Shown here: one piece after another, positions 56,894 to 64,000 of the stretch | Layout: every line of letters starts with the position of its first letter | How positions within the stretch are numbered: position 1 is the first letter of the stretch | Origin: Flavisphingopyxis soli | GTDB lineage: Bacteria; Pseudomonadota; Alphaproteobacteria; Sphingomonadales; Sphingomonadaceae | Assembly (NCBI RefSeq): GCF_007995095.1 | Contig: NZ_VOPY01000001.1 | Location: 955,001 to 1,019,000, forward strand | DNA length: 64,000 nt | Direction of reading: 5' to 3' | Program-made: the position numbers and the translations under genes | Notes under the pieces: model-generated | Databases searched by the model: none | Told to the model about the DNA's origin: nothing | Seen by the model: only the letters and a program-made list of their open reading frames with translations

Positions 56894-57206
56894 AATGAGC
56901 GTGTGCGAAACGAGAGGATGGACGCATCGAATCCGAAAACGGGGGCAAGGGGCCAGACCTGCGTGAAACGGACGTCGTTTTTTGAAGGCCTACGGTTGAT
57001 CCGGCTTGCGTGTCGGCAAGCCGTCGCAGCCCTGTTCGACGACCTTGAGGATGCGTTTGTGCCGGTGCTAGTGCTGGAGATCGGCGATCGCAGCCCGGCA
57101 GACGATGTCCGTGATCCGGTCGAAGACTTGGTGTCGGCGGTAAACCGGGCGCTCGCCGCTTCGTCGATCACGCCGGTTCGCGGTTCGTTAGCAAAGGAGA
57201 ATAGCG
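56894..57206. other. 313-bp gap with a doubtful frame
   Basis: A plus-strand frame from 56903 (LFDDLEDAFVPVLVLEIGDR) looks protein-like in the middle but lacks a good start and overlaps the next gene in another frame. It may be a remnant. No terminator or promoter is clear. Confidence 0.35.
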
Positions 57207-57458
57207 GTGAAATATCTCGTGCTGACGCGGCGAACGCCGCAATTTCGCGACGATTTGCTCGGCGATCATTACGCCTTCCTTGATGGCCTGCGGCGTGCCG
57301 GCCACCTGGAGTGCGCCGGACCATTTACGGACCGCTCGGGAGGCGCTTACCTGCTAATCGCCAACAGCCTCGACGAAGCCAAGCACCGCGCGTTGGCGGA
57401 TCCGTTGCATGTTCAAGGCTGCTCCAATCTCGAAATTCTCGAATGGGATGCGCGATAG
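57207..57458 (+). CDS. YciI family protein
   Basis: An 83-residue YCII-related protein, a ferredoxin-like fold with possible hydrolase or dehalogenase-like function. Signature residues are MKYLVLTRRT, DHYAFLDGLRRAGHLECAGP and the late LADPLHVQGCSNLEILEW. GTG start at 57207 with AAAGGAG nine bases upstream. It converges on the arsenic operon. Confidence 0.82.
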   Translation: MKYLVLTRRTPQFRDDLLGDHYAFLDGLRRAGHLECAGPFTDRSGGAYLLIANSLDEAKHRALADPLHVQGCSNLEILEWDAR

Positions 57459-57548
57459 GCTGACGGTGCAGTACGCTGGCCAGAAGCTCACGGGACGTGA
57501 AGACTGCAAGACGGACGGCCGCCGCATCGCCCGTTTCGATTGCGTACC

Positions 57549-58247
57549 TTAGTGGCGCCAATCAAACAGCTGCCGCGCCGTTACGGCGCCGAGTGCTGCC
57601 CCGGCTAGTTGCGCAGCGACGAATGCCGGAACATCGCCTGGTGAAATTCCGGCGAAGGTATTGGACAGGCTTCGGGCGATGGTGATCGCCGGATTGGCGA
57701 AACTTGTCGACGAGGTAAACCAGTAGGCAGCGCTGATATAAAGGCCCACCGCAGCGCCGACCGCAGCGGGTCGGAATGTCACCGCGCCGATAATTGTAAA
57801 GATCAGACCGAACGTCGCAACGGCCTCCCCCGTCCATTGGCCAAGGCCGGTTCGGGCGTGGAGTGAAACCTGAAGCGCCGGCAGCTCGAACATCAGGTGG
57901 GCGGCCCATACCCCGACAACCCCGAACCCAATCTGGGCCAGGATATAGGTGCCGGCATCGGGCCACGAGAGTTCGCCGCGCGAAGCGGCGACAAGAGTGA
58001 CGGCTGGGTTCATGTGGGCGCCCGATATGGGCCCGAAAACGATGATCAGGACGAACAGCATCGCGCCCGTCGCCAGCGAATTGGCGAGGAGCGCGATGGC
58101 GTCGTTTCCGGGGCTCAGCCTGGTGGCCATGATTCCGGAGCCGATCACACAGACGAACAGGAAGAAGCTGGCGATCGCTTCGGCTACGACTCTCTGCCCT
58201 AGCCGGAAATCATGAGCGCGAGTCTCCGGCACTCGAGACCCGGTCAC
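57549..58247 (-). CDS. aqpS: aquaglyceroporin, AqpS-type arsenic channel
   Basis: A 232-residue MIP channel with six membrane segments and two NPA motifs: GAHMNPAVT (80-82) and SFANPAITIAR (185-187). In Sinorhizobium, AqpS in an ars operon lets arsenite leak out after reduction or lyase action. Start GTG 58247 overlaps the cupin gene stop (GTGA). It is the last gene of the arsR-arsI-cupin-aqpS run; its substrate is inferred from that context. Confidence 0.88.
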   Translation of the reverse strand: MTGSRVPETRAHDFRLGQRVVAEAIASFFLFVCVIGSGIMATRLSPGNDAIALLANSLATGAMLFVLIIVFGPISGAHMNPAVTLVAASRGELSWPDAGTYILAQIGFGVVGVWAAHLMFELPALQVSLHARTGLGQWTGEAVATFGLIFTIIGAVTFRPAAVGAAVGLYISAAYWFTSSTSFANPAITIARSLSNTFAGISPGDVPAFVAAQLAGAALGAVTARQLFDWRH

Positions 58248-58561
58248 TCACTATCCTCGTTTTCGATAACGAGAATTCGCGCTTCACCAAGAGGATAGGC
58301 GACATGTTCCTCGCCGTCCTCAATGAGCATTAACTGCCCCCGCCCCAGGCGAACCACGTTCGCTTTCGCGCTGGGGCCGGTCCGCACATGCATGTCGACC
58401 TCGCCATCGAGCACGCAGAACACTTCGGCGCCTGTGTTGCGGTGCCAGCGGAACGGGCTGTTGATCCATCGTAACTTGACCGCCGCACCCGCTATCGCGG
58501 GAAGCGTTGGCCCCGACCAGTCGACCGGCCCTTGCAGTGATGCTGCGTCGTAGGTCTGCAT
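58244..58561 (-). CDS. cupin domain protein in the arsenic operon
   Basis: A 105-residue single cupin: FRWHRNTGAEVFCVLDGEVD supplies the first motif (His, Glu), and GRGQLMLIEDGEEHVAYP the second (His). It could be a metal-dependent oxygenase or a ligand-binding protein. It starts at ATG 58561, 3 bp after the arsI stop, and is coupled to aqpS. Its role in arsenic handling is unknown. Confidence 0.8.
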   Translation of the reverse strand: MQTYDAASLQGPVDWSGPTLPAIAGAAVKLRWINSPFRWHRNTGAEVFCVLDGEVDMHVRTGPSAKANVVRLGRGQLMLIEDGEEHVAYPLGEARILVIENEDSE

Positions 58562-58564
58562 CGG

Positions 58565-59032
58565 TCAGCTCATGTCGCATGATGACAGCGCCGAGCCAGC
58601 GGGAGCACAGCATCCGCCCGGGGCAGACGTCGTGGAAACCGCAGACAAGTCAATACTGGCGCCATAAACCGTTGAATCGCCGCTGGTCAGGAACGCTTCC
58701 CACACCACTCCATCGGGATCGGCGATCCAGCTCTTTTCAGATTTTGCGTAGCAACAGGTCGTCTGCCCTTCTTCTATGACCGGACGGTCGGCGGCCTTCA
58801 GCCGCGCATAAACCTCCGCGAGTTGTTCGGCATCTTCGACCTGGATGCCGAGATGCTCGATGCCCTTGTGGGTGTGACCGCTCGAGACGGCGAAGTTAAC
58901 GCTCGGGTCCTCGATTATCCATTTGGCATAGTCTTCCTTCACAACCGTCGGCTCAGAACCGAACAGGGTGGAATAGAAATGGACCGAGCGGGCGAGATCT
59001 TCGACCCCAATATGGACGTGTAGGCGTTTCAT
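58565..59032 (-). CDS. arsI: ArsI-type C-As lyase (ArsI/CadI family)
   Basis: A 155-residue vicinal-oxygen-chelate protein. The vicinal cysteines Cys93-Cys94 in GQTTCCYAKSEKSW are the trivalent organoarsenical binding site of ArsI, which demethylates MAs(III) using Fe(II) and oxygen. Metal ligands fit: His in RLHVHIG, His60 in IEHLGIQVED and Glu112. The tail adds CC (141-142) and one more Cys, common in this family. The ATG overlaps the arsR stop. CadI-type activity is an alternative, but the operon favours arsenic. Confidence 0.88.
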   Translation of the reverse strand: MKRLHVHIGVEDLARSVHFYSTLFGSEPTVVKEDYAKWIIEDPSVNFAVSSGHTHKGIEHLGIQVEDAEQLAEVYARLKAADRPVIEEGQTTCCYAKSEKSWIADPDGVVWEAFLTSGDSTVYGASIDLSAVSTTSAPGGCCAPAGSALSSCDMS

Positions 59033-59358
59033 TCAGGCTTCCCTTCTGATGCTGATGCTTCGCCGCCGCAGGTATCGCCGGCGCAGCAGTTTTCTGTGAG
59101 ATAATCGACCAAGGTATTCATCGTGGTGTAATTCGCACGATAGATCAGCGAGCGATGCTGCCGCTCCTGACGGATAAGCCCCGCGGTGCGGAGCTGCGCC
59201 AGATGGAACGACAGCGAACTGTTCGGAACACCGAGCGACGCTGCAATTGCGCCTGCCGGCATTCCCTTGTCGCCGGCCTGCACGAGCAGCCGGAACAGGG
59301 CTAGGCGGTGCTCTTGGGCAAGCGCTCCTAGGGCATCGATAGCTGAACTGGCTTCCAC
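59029..59358 (-). CDS. arsR: ArsR family regulator
   Basis: A 109-residue winged-helix repressor: LGALAQEHRLALFRLLVQAG, GAIAASLGVPNSSLSFHLAQ and the wing RQHRSLIYRANY. The cysteines are C-terminal, Cys91-Cys92 and Cys97 (NCCAGDTC), the arrangement of the Acidithiobacillus-type ArsR rather than the CVC of E. coli ArsR. It heads the operon and presumably represses it until trivalent arsenic binds. TCATTTC occurs twice in the promoter region (minus strand, about 59389 and 59437), but a clear operator dyad is not resolved. Confidence 0.9.
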   Translation of the reverse strand: MEASSAIDALGALAQEHRLALFRLLVQAGDKGMPAGAIAASLGVPNSSLSFHLAQLRTAGLIRQERQHRSLIYRANYTTMNTLVDYLTENCCAGDTCGGEASASEGKPE

Positions 59359-59645
59359 GACTCACTCCTCGTTTCGATATAAGTGGAAATGACAGAGTTG
59401 GTCACCGACGTCAATGATATTTTGAGTTTATTCGAAATGACGCATCGATTCCCTTTATTTGCAGGAAGTTCAGCGGATCGGCGCAGGGGCAGGTCGATAA
59501 GGGGGGCATTCTGCCACCACATGCTGCGAGGGAGCGGGACCGCTGACATGGACCACGATGGCCGAGATGACCTCAATGGGCGACGGCTTGGCGGGAGCTG
59601 CTGGGCGGGGCGGTCGGCGGGGCCGATGGCGCGACGGCAGCGGGA

Positions 59646-59915
59646 TTGATGGCGAAGCGCGCGGGCCAAAGGGTCGGCGATGATGATCAGAGCCTCGCGC
59701 TCATCCTTGCCGATGGGAGAGCCGTCGGGACGGGAGCCGAGCGATAGCCATCCGATTAGGCCATGCCCGGGAGCCTCCAGGCTCAGACGCGTGGGCAACA
59801 GCACATCGTCTGCCCTGGTATGCGGTCCCGGTTCCTCGAATGCTGTTTCGGCTGCGTGCCAGGCGTTGAATTCGGCCCAATGGTCGATCCGCCTGTGCAG
59901 CGGCACGATCATCAA
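59646..59915 (-). pseudogene. fragment of a GAF-domain sensor protein
   Basis: About 90 codons, from the methionine codon at 59915, match the C-terminal part of a sphingomonad GAF sensor family (DVLLPTRLSLEAPGHGLIGW, LSLGSRPDGSPIGKDEREAL, DPLARALRHQ). Similarity then stops in low-complexity sequence, and nothing upstream encodes the missing N-terminal domains. The 287 bp between it and arsR show no other gene. Confidence 0.6.
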
Positions 59916-59997
59916 TAGGGCAAACGATTAGACGTCCTATAAGTTTTGATCCATTATGGTGGGCCGTTGAATCCCCGAATTAAAAGGCACTATTCGA

Positions 59998-61092
59998 ATG
60001 CCGATTGCCGCCGAAGTTCGCCCAAATGAAGCTGCGCGCCTAGCCGCCGTCCGGCGCTATGACATTCTCGACAGTCCACCGGACGGAGCCTTTGATCGCA
60101 TCACAGCGCTTGCTGCCCGGCGGCTCAATGTTCCGATTGCGATTGTCAGCATTGTCGATGAAGATCGGATCTGGTTCAAATCACATCATGGATTGCCAGT
60201 CGAGCAGATTGATCGTGCGCCGGGCCTCTGTGCGTCTGCCATTATGGGCAATACTCCCTATCTAATCGAAGACGCCCGGAGTGACCCTCGATCACTTGCC
60301 AACCCGCTTGTCGCTGGCGACTTTGGCCTTCGCTTTTATGCGGCCGTTCCGCTTGCAACGGGTGACGGTCATAATCTCGGCACCCTGTGCGTGATCGATA
60401 AGGAGCCCCGTTCGATCAACGATGATCAGGTCGAGGACCTGAAAGACCTCGCGTCCATCGTGATGGATCAGCTTGAGCTCAGACTTTCATCCCTGACGGC
60501 GATCGGGGAGGCAAATCTGATGGCGAAGGAGATCGATCATCGGGTGATGAATAGTCTGCAGTTCGTATCAGGCTTGCTCGCGATGCAAAGTCGATCGACA
60601 GATGTTGGCGATGGCGCCACCCACCTTAGGCTGGCGGCCAATAGGGTGGCAGCCGTTGCCCAGGTTCATCGTCATTTTTACGCAGATGTCGCGGAAGAGG
60701 TGTCGTGCATCGCGTTCCTGCGGCGTTTGTGTGCTGATCTGGCTTCCATTCTAGACCGGGAGATCATTGTCGACGGCGATGAGGATTTGGTCCCCGCAAA
60801 CTCGATTCAGCCCATTGGATTGATTACGAACGAACTGGTTACCAACGCCGCAAAATATGGCGCTGGCAGAATTGACGTCGCGTTCCGCGTCGAAGGCGAG
60901 AGCAACAGTTTGGCTGTATGCGATGAAGGCAGAGGGCTACCTGCTGGATTTGATCCAAATGCCGCTACAGCTGGTCTCGGCATGCGCGTGATATCTACCC
61001 TGGCAAACCAGTTGCAAGGCGCCGTCACCGCCGGTCCGAATACCGGCAAAGGTGGGGCGTGCATTACCGTCCAGTTTCCCCGCAGCGGCTAG
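59998..61092 (+). CDS. GAF domain HisKA_2-type sensor histidine kinase
   Basis: A 364-residue cytoplasmic kinase: GAF domain about 25-160 (VPIAIVSIVDEDRIWFKSHH, APGLCASAIMGNTPYLIEDA), phospho-acceptor His181 in MAKEIDHRVMNSLQFVSGLL and ATPase N-box LITNELVTNAAKYGAG with later DEGRGLPAGFDP and LGMRVISTLANQL. No response regulator is adjacent. Kinases of this class often feed PhyR/NepR/EcfG signalling. Confidence 0.92.
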   Translation: MPIAAEVRPNEAARLAAVRRYDILDSPPDGAFDRITALAARRLNVPIAIVSIVDEDRIWFKSHHGLPVEQIDRAPGLCASAIMGNTPYLIEDARSDPRSLANPLVAGDFGLRFYAAVPLATGDGHNLGTLCVIDKEPRSINDDQVEDLKDLASIVMDQLELRLSSLTAIGEANLMAKEIDHRVMNSLQFVSGLLAMQSRSTDVGDGATHLRLAANRVAAVAQVHRHFYADVAEEVSCIAFLRRLCADLASILDREIIVDGDEDLVPANSIQPIGLITNELVTNAAKYGAGRIDVAFRVEGESNSLAVCDEGRGLPAGFDPNAATAGLGMRVISTLANQLQGAVTAGPNTGKGGACITVQFPRSG

Positions 61093-61182
61093 CGCCTGAT
61101 TCCCACCCAATTGCTGACCTCGTTATATTGAATCGCAGCCATGAGAAGCGTCGTGCGAGGTTCTCGAACGACCGCCCCGGTT

Positions 61183-61463
61183 TCAAATTTCAGTCCGCTC
61201 AGCGAGCAATAAGGCGTCCTCTACATCGGCACCTAGATAACGAACGGTGTTTTCGATCTTGGAGTGGCCAGGCAGAATCTGGATCGCGCCGATGTTTCCG
61301 GTCGCCCGGTAGATCATTGCGGCTTTCGTGCGGCGCAGCGAATGCGTTCGGTATTCGGCTTTGCGCAAACCAATTGCCGTGACCGACTCGTCGACAAGGC
61401 GGGCAGACTGCCGCGTGCTCATATGATTAGAATGGTCGATCCGGCTGGGACAAGATGGTCGAC
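61183..61463 (-). pseudogene. C-terminal remnant of a second tyrosine integrase
   Basis: The minus-strand frame encodes the catalytic end of a tyrosine recombinase: MSTRQSARLVDESVTAIGL, THSLRRTKAAMIYRATGNIG, ILPGHSKIENTVRYLGADVE. A PSRIDHSNH stretch extends the match upstream to about 61463, but the N-terminal two-thirds are gone. The usual LLGH is LPGH here. It marks a former mobile element at the right side of the accessory region. Confidence 0.75.
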
Positions 61464-61520
61464 AGCTGTCACTCCGCGGCCGAGCATTCCGATCCTGAAT
61501 TCAGCTGATTGAACCGGTCA

Positions 61521-61564
61521 ATAAAAAAGCCGGGACCGTTCGGGGGGGTGAACGGTCCCGGCTC
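61521..61564 (-). terminator. intrinsic terminator of the glycine-rich protein gene
   Basis: On the minus strand a perfect 14-bp stem AGCCGGGACCGTTC / GAACGGTCCCGGCT (61529-61542 and 61551-61564), with an 8-nt C-rich loop, is followed by TTTTTTATT. It lies 50 bp after the stop of the 61615-62562 gene. Confidence 0.92.
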
Positions 61565-61614
61565 AACGCGGCGCTAATGAGCGGGGGGCAGAGGCGCGCC
61601 GCGTATCGGGTTGA

Positions 61615-62562
61615 TCAGTCGCGGGTCTGCTGATTATCTTTACGGGCAGCCTTGCGCTCGCGGCGCTGCGCCTTTTCCTGACTCTTGGCTTCGGACTTCA
61701 CGTCTCCCTTGGCGAGCGCCGAGACGAGCACGTCACCCGAGCCCGAGAAGTTGGCGGCGTCGAGCGTAGCGAGACGATCGCCGGCGAGGACGGTGACGGT
61801 GCGGACCGCGCCCGAGGCGGTCTGCTGGACGCCGGCGACGGTGCCGATCGTCTTGCCGCGCGCGTCTTCGACGATCATGCCGGGAGCGACAGCGAACATT
61901 CCGCTGCCATTAGCCGCCGCGCTGCCCTGCGCGGCGAGCTGTCCGGCGGCCCCCGAGAAGAGGCCCGAGCCGTTGGCCGAACCGGAGCCTTGCGCCGAAC
62001 CCGACCCGGCAAACGAGCCCGAGGCGGCGTTGCGCGCGCCGGAAACGGCATTATCGGCGGTGCCGCGTGCGGTAGCGGCAACGTTGCCGGCGTCGTTGGT
62101 AGCCGTGCTGGCTACGCCGCGTGCGGTGCTGCGCACGGCGTCGGTGCCGACGAGCTGCGCATCGAGCCCGGCGTCCGAAGAACCGCGGCTCGAAGCCGAG
62201 CCCGAGCCAGAGCCGACAATGCCGCCGCCGAGGCTATCGAGCGAGCCGCCGAGTGCGCCATTGGCGTCGCCTTCGCTCTGGTTGCGCGCCTCGACGCGAC
62301 CCGAACGGCGGTCGACCTTCCGGTCGGTGCGCGAGCGGCCGCGGGCATTTCCGTCACCCTGCGCACTGCCGGTGGTCCGGCCGATCGTATCTATCGGGTT
62401 ACCAAGCGTGTTGCCGCCCAGCGTGCCGCCGATGGTGCCGCCAAGCCCGCCGGTGAGCCCGCCTCCTCCGCTACCGCCGAGCAATTGTGCCTGCGCAGGG
62501 GCTGCCGCGAGCAAGGCTGCTGCTGCCGCGCCGATCATCATGCTGTGCTTGAAATAGGTCAT
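61615..62562 (-). CDS. exported glycine/serine-rich protein
   Basis: A 315-residue protein: signal peptide 1-25 (AAAAALLAAAPAQAQ), a Gly/Ala/Ser-rich low-complexity body (LLGGSGGGGLTGGLGGTIGG and many SGSG runs), then a small folded domain near 220-285 (VAPGMIVEDARGKTIGTVAG, VTVLAGDRLATLD) reminiscent of a PRC-barrel-like beta domain, and a Lys/Arg-rich tail. Start ATG 62562 with GGGAGA. It may be a cell-surface or matrix component. The first mature residues QLLGG also appear in the neighbouring protease. Confidence 0.78.
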   Translation of the reverse strand: MTYFKHSMMIGAAAAALLAAAPAQAQLLGGSGGGGLTGGLGGTIGGTLGGNTLGNPIDTIGRTTGSAQGDGNARGRSRTDRKVDRRSGRVEARNQSEGDANGALGGSLDSLGGGIVGSGSGSASSRGSSDAGLDAQLVGTDAVRSTARGVASTATNDAGNVAATARGTADNAVSGARNAASGSFAGSGSAQGSGSANGSGLFSGAAGQLAAQGSAAANGSGMFAVAPGMIVEDARGKTIGTVAGVQQTASGAVRTVTVLAGDRLATLDAANFSGSGDVLVSALAKGDVKSEAKSQEKAQRRERKAARKDNQQTRD

Positions 62563-62680
62563 GTTGCGTCTCCCGTTGGCGCCCGAAAAAGGGGCTGTCA
62601 TGAAGGAGAACGAGACGACGAAGGGGTTTAATCCAAGCGGGCGTGAAAAAATTCCGTTTTGGATAAATAGTTATGATATT

Positions 62681-64000
62681 TCAGCGCGTTGCGCATTTAC
62701 CGCAAACCAGGCCATAGCCGTAAAGGGGATCGCGCCCCGGCTTGCCGAGATCCTTTGCCTCGCGAACGAGCGCAGCGAGCGCGGTGCTGCTCTCGCCCTG
62801 CGCGGCATGATGCGCGAGCAGGCGCGCGGCGACGAACGGCGCGGCGTAAGAGGTCCCGCGCAGGCTGGTGAGGCCGCCGCCGATGCGGGCCCCCTTGAGA
62901 TCGGCGCCCGGCGCGGCGAAATCGACGTGGCGCGCGCGCCCTGCCTCGACCAGCGCGCGATTGCGGCGATCGACCCCGGTGACCGCGACGACGTTGTCAT
63001 ACGAGGCGGGATAGGCGGGCGGCGCAGCGGGGCCGTCATTGCCAACCGCGGCGACGACCATCGTGCCCTTCGCCTGCGCCGCGGCGACCGCCTTGCCGAG
63101 CAGCGCGTTGGCGGGGCCGACCAGGCTGATCGTTACGACGGGCACGTTGCGCTGGACCATCCAGCCGAGCGCGCGGACGATTGCGGTGGCATTGCCGCCG
63201 GCGGGATCGTCGCCATAGACGTCGGCGGCGAGCAGGCGCGCGCGCGGCGCCGCGCCGGCGATCTTGCCGCGCCCGACTAGCAGCGACGCGACTGCGGTGC
63301 CATGGCCGCTGGCGTGCGGGGCATTGCGCGCAAAGCCACGCTGTTCGATTGCGGGAAGCGAAGTGTGCGTTCCGACGCCGCCGTCGATCATGCCGATCCG
63401 TGGCCCGGCGCTGGGGGCGGTAACAGCGCTTGCCGCCAGCGCGAGCGGGACCGATGCGATGCGCGCGTCGCCTCCGCTGGGGAAATAGAGCGTGTCGGCG
63501 GCGATGTCGGCGGCGGGCAGCAAGGCGGCGAGGCGGCGTTCGGCCTCAGCCAGCGAGACGCCAGTCGGGACGGCGAAGCGCGTCACCGACAGATCGAGCT
63601 CGGCGATGTCTTCGCGCGATACGATCGTGAAGCCCGCGGCGCGTGCGGCCGCAAGTGCGGTGTCATCGATGCCGCTGGCGACGAGGACGCCGCGCAGCGC
63701 GGGATCGCCGTGGCGGTCGCGCTCGATATTCTCTCGATTGTCGCGAAGCAGCGTATCGATCCGGTCGAGGCGGATGCGTTCGAGCAGGTCACCCGCTTCG
63801 CGCGCAGTCAGGCGTTCGAGCTTACCGACATTGTCGGTCAGCTGATCGGTAAGACCGCGCAACGGGCCGCCGAGCGGAGTGCCCGGCAAGACCTGACCGG
63901 TCAACCCGCCGAGCAGCTGCGCCGAGGCAGCGGGGGGCATCGCCACAATCGCGCCGATCGCCGCGAGCAAGAAGGCAGGTGCGACGACACGGCGCGCGGC
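62681..64000 (-). CDS. S8 family serine protease, 5' end outside the window
   Basis: At least 439 residues are visible. A subtilisin-type catalytic triad is present: Asp in IGMIDGGVGTHTSLP, His in HGTAVASLLVGRG and Ser in GTSYAAPFVAA, with the oxyanion Asn in AAVGNDGP. The N-terminal 190 residues form a pro-region without known motif. The frame stays open to the window edge and reads as the end of a signal peptide (LLAAIGAIVAMPPAASAQ), so the true start lies a few codons beyond 64000 rather than at the internal TTG 63970. It is probably exported. Confidence 0.88.
   Translation of the reverse strand, partial: AARRVVAPAFLLAAIGAIVAMPPAASAQLLGGLTGQVLPGTPLGGPLRGLTDQLTDNVGKLERLTAREAGDLLERIRLDRIDTLLRDNRENIERDRHGDPALRGVLVASGIDDTALAAARAAGFTIVSREDIAELDLSVTRFAVPTGVSLAEAERRLAALLPAADIAADTLYFPSGGDARIASVPLALAASAVTAPSAGPRIGMIDGGVGTHTSLPAIEQRGFARNAPHASGHGTAVASLLVGRGKIAGAAPRARLLAADVYGDDPAGGNATAIVRALGWMVQRNVPVVTISLVGPANALLGKAVAAAQAKGTMVVAAVGNDGPAAPPAYPASYDNVVAVTGVDRRNRALVEAGRARHVDFAAPGADLKGARIGGGLTSLRGTSYAAPFVAARLLAHHAAQGESSTALAALVREAKDLGKPGRDPLYGYGLVCGKCATR

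Overview
The window is chromosomal DNA from an alphaproteobacterium, most likely of the order Sphingomonadales. Supporting signs are the high GC, the cpoB-tilS-ftsH gene order, sphingomonad intergenic repeat families, EcfG-type promoters (GGAAC-N16/17-CGTT) and an alphaproteobacterial SOS box (GTTC-N7-GTTC) in front of uvrA. Genus cannot be fixed from what is visible.

Layout. 0-2.5 kb: a possible structured RNA with a strong terminator, a stress-type CHRD-lipoprotein/OsmC operon and small proteins, two of these units with EcfG-type promoters. 2.4-7.2 kb: a variable region. It holds a large unrecognised protein carrying intergenic-type repeats in its reading frame, an AT-richer block with an OLD-family ATPase/TOPRIM nuclease overlapping a small WYL-like protein, and two decayed DUF2200 gene fragments. 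7.2-45.7 kb: mostly core genes: uvrA, an M3 peptidase, a BCCT transporter, valS, mgtE, a cyclophilin, a LysR regulator, a bacterial Cdc48, an MFS transporter, a PmtA-like methyltransferase, a phospholipase D/cardiolipin synthase-type enzyme, rpoZ, a DUF3857/transglutaminase protein, ftsH, tilS, cpoB, a RodZ-like protein, ptsP, a nitronate monooxygenase-like protein, lysC, ubiG, a MAPEG protein, a GST, uppP and an NDUFA9-like protein.

45.8-61.5 kb is an accessory region. It starts at tRNA-Leu(CAG), followed directly by a P4-type integrase, and fades out at a truncated second integrase. It contains an alarmone-hydrolase-like HD protein, an unknown protein, a tRNA-like gene with a 26-nt anticodon loop set 17 nt before a HEPN-motif gene, an RNase H-like protein, a PAS-HWE kinase with its response regulator, an EcfG-driven PHB-depolymerase-like esterase, a LysR/CMD-hydrolase divergent pair, an arsR-arsI-cupin-aqpS operon of overlapping or nearly overlapping genes, and a GAF histidine kinase. 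61.6-64 kb holds a glycine-rich exported protein and a subtilisin-family protease that runs off the window end.

The strongest candidate for an undescribed system is the cassette at about 48.5-50.0 kb: a perfect cloverleaf whose anticodon arm carries an extra hairpin, next to a protein with the HEPN RNase motif RNxxxH, with both sides marked by copies of the same repeat. Other notable signals are the OLD + WYL-like pair, the AT-rich tract inside the essential valS gene, and palindromic repeats inserted in frame in valS and in the 2.4-4.1 kb gene.
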